Assembly (NCBI GenBank): GCA_036635475.1
Contig: JAVWQH010000009.1
Coordinates: forward strand, 1-58,962
Direction of reading: 5' to 3'
Origin: JAHHUA01 sp036635475
GTDB taxonomy: Bacteria; Bacillota; Clostridia; Oscillospirales; Ruminococcaceae
Length of the DNA stretch: 58,962 nucleotides
A program made the translations under genes and the position numbers. The stretch's first letter is position 1, and each line of letters starts with the position of its first letter. This document shows, piece by piece, positions 58,638 through 58,962 of this stretch. The notes under the pieces are model-generated. The model was not told the origin of the DNA and made no database searches. It saw nothing but the letters and a program-made list of their open reading frames with translations.

Positions 58638-58962
58638 ATGAAAAAGGTATTACCTATAATTTTAATTATAGTTGTTGTGGCAGTTTTTGGCTTTGGAACA
58701 TATAAAATCTATGAAACCAAAGAAGCGGAAAAAGCAGAAACAATACAACTAGCAAAATTAGAAGAAGAAAAGGCAGAAGCTGAAAAGCTAGCTAAAGAAG
58801 AGGCTGAAAAAGCCGCAAAATTGGCAGAAGAAAAAGCAGAGGCTGAAAAGCTAGCCAAAGAGGCAGAAGCTAAAGCAGAGGCTGAAAAAGTAGCTAAGAC
58901 AGAGGCTGAAAACAAGGTGGAAAGCACCACAAAACCAGAAACCAAACCCACACCAAAACCAG
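58638..58962 (+). CDS. Membrane-anchored coiled-coil protein, paralogue (3' end outside window)
   Basis: 108 complete codons visible, ATG at 58638 with GAGG eight bp upstream. The membrane helix is nearly identical to that of the protein at 30117 (VLPIILIIVVVAVFGFGTYK, one Val fewer). The Ala/Glu/Lys coiled coil is shorter, and the VESTTKPETKPTPKP linker is reached by residue ~98 against ~130 in the first copy; the segment GVEDLNIGTHYLDE is absent. The C-terminal domain is beyond the window. Same leader, same design; probably a diverged duplicate with a different rod length. Confidence 0.8.
   Translation, partial: MKKVLPIILIIVVVAVFGFGTYKIYETKEAEKAETIQLAKLEEEKAEAEKLAKEEAEKAAKLAEEKAEAEKLAKEAEAKAEAEKVAKTEAENKVESTTKPETKPTPKP

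Overview
The window comes from a low-GC (about one-third GC by eye) Gram-positive bacterium, most likely an anaerobic member of the Clostridia. The evidence is the hrcA-grpE-dnaK-dnaJ operon with CIRCE operators, strong AGGAGG-type ribosome sites with many TTG starts, a single-chain PurL with fused glutaminase domain, an HrcA/BlaI/ArsR/LysR regulator set, lipoproteins, and a tyrosine-kinase exopolysaccharide cassette. No rRNA is present. Three tRNAs (two Leu, one initiator fMet) are readable. The genus cannot be named from this sequence alone.

Layout. 1-9.1 kb is an accessory surface module. A secreted repeat protein (cut by the window start) and a small conserved protein face away from a seven-gene operon: a BTAD/SARP-type regulator, a transglutaminase-fold lipoprotein, a GspF/PilC-like platform protein, four small pilin-like membrane proteins and a PilT-type ATPase. 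The promoter of the divergent surface operon carries two 7-bp direct repeats 11 bp apart just upstream of the -10, the layout known for SARP regulators. 9.2-11.3 kb holds a LysR regulator opposite a small flavoprotein-like gene and an extremely cysteine-rich protein with nine consecutive Cys. 11.3-20.7 kb holds an FtsA-like protein with a long C-terminal extension, a Zn/Cd/Pb P-type ATPase with its ArsR repressor, hemolysin III, a DUF1836 protein, an MFS carrier, AhpC and an SDR resembling clostridial 7-alpha-hydroxysteroid dehydrogenases.

20.8-28.3 kb is an exopolysaccharide control cassette (PHP phosphatase, BY-kinase, Wzz-like protein, EpsG-like polymerase, CapD-like dehydratase, a secreted protein, VanZ) with no glycosyltransferases in view. 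28.4-32.9 kb is a small island bounded by an inverted pair of ~72-bp hairpin repeats. It holds a RES-domain protein, a membrane-anchored coiled-coil protein, a WYL regulator and a zinc-ribbon membrane protein. A conserved ~140-bp leader occurs in front of the RES gene, is partly present before the coiled-coil gene, and recurs at 58.4 kb before a second coiled-coil paralogue that runs off the window.

33-44.7 kb is core genome: tRNA-Leu, purL, mtaB, gapA and the heat-shock operon. 44.9-50.1 kb is a compact ~5.2-kb integrative element in the initiator tRNA-fMet gene, bounded by a 47-bp direct repeat of the tRNA 3' part. It carries a tyrosine integrase, a D5-like replication ATPase, a Mor-like HTH protein and several very small proteins. 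50.5-58 kb returns to chromosomal genes: a P-loop ATPase, hflX, lipoproteins, a BlaI/BlaR-like pair with paired operators, and tRNA-Leu(GAG).

The most promising candidates for undescribed biology are the SARP-transglutaminase-pseudopilus surface module, the nine-Cys protein with its partner gene, and the repeat-bounded RES/coiled-coil island with its recurring leader.
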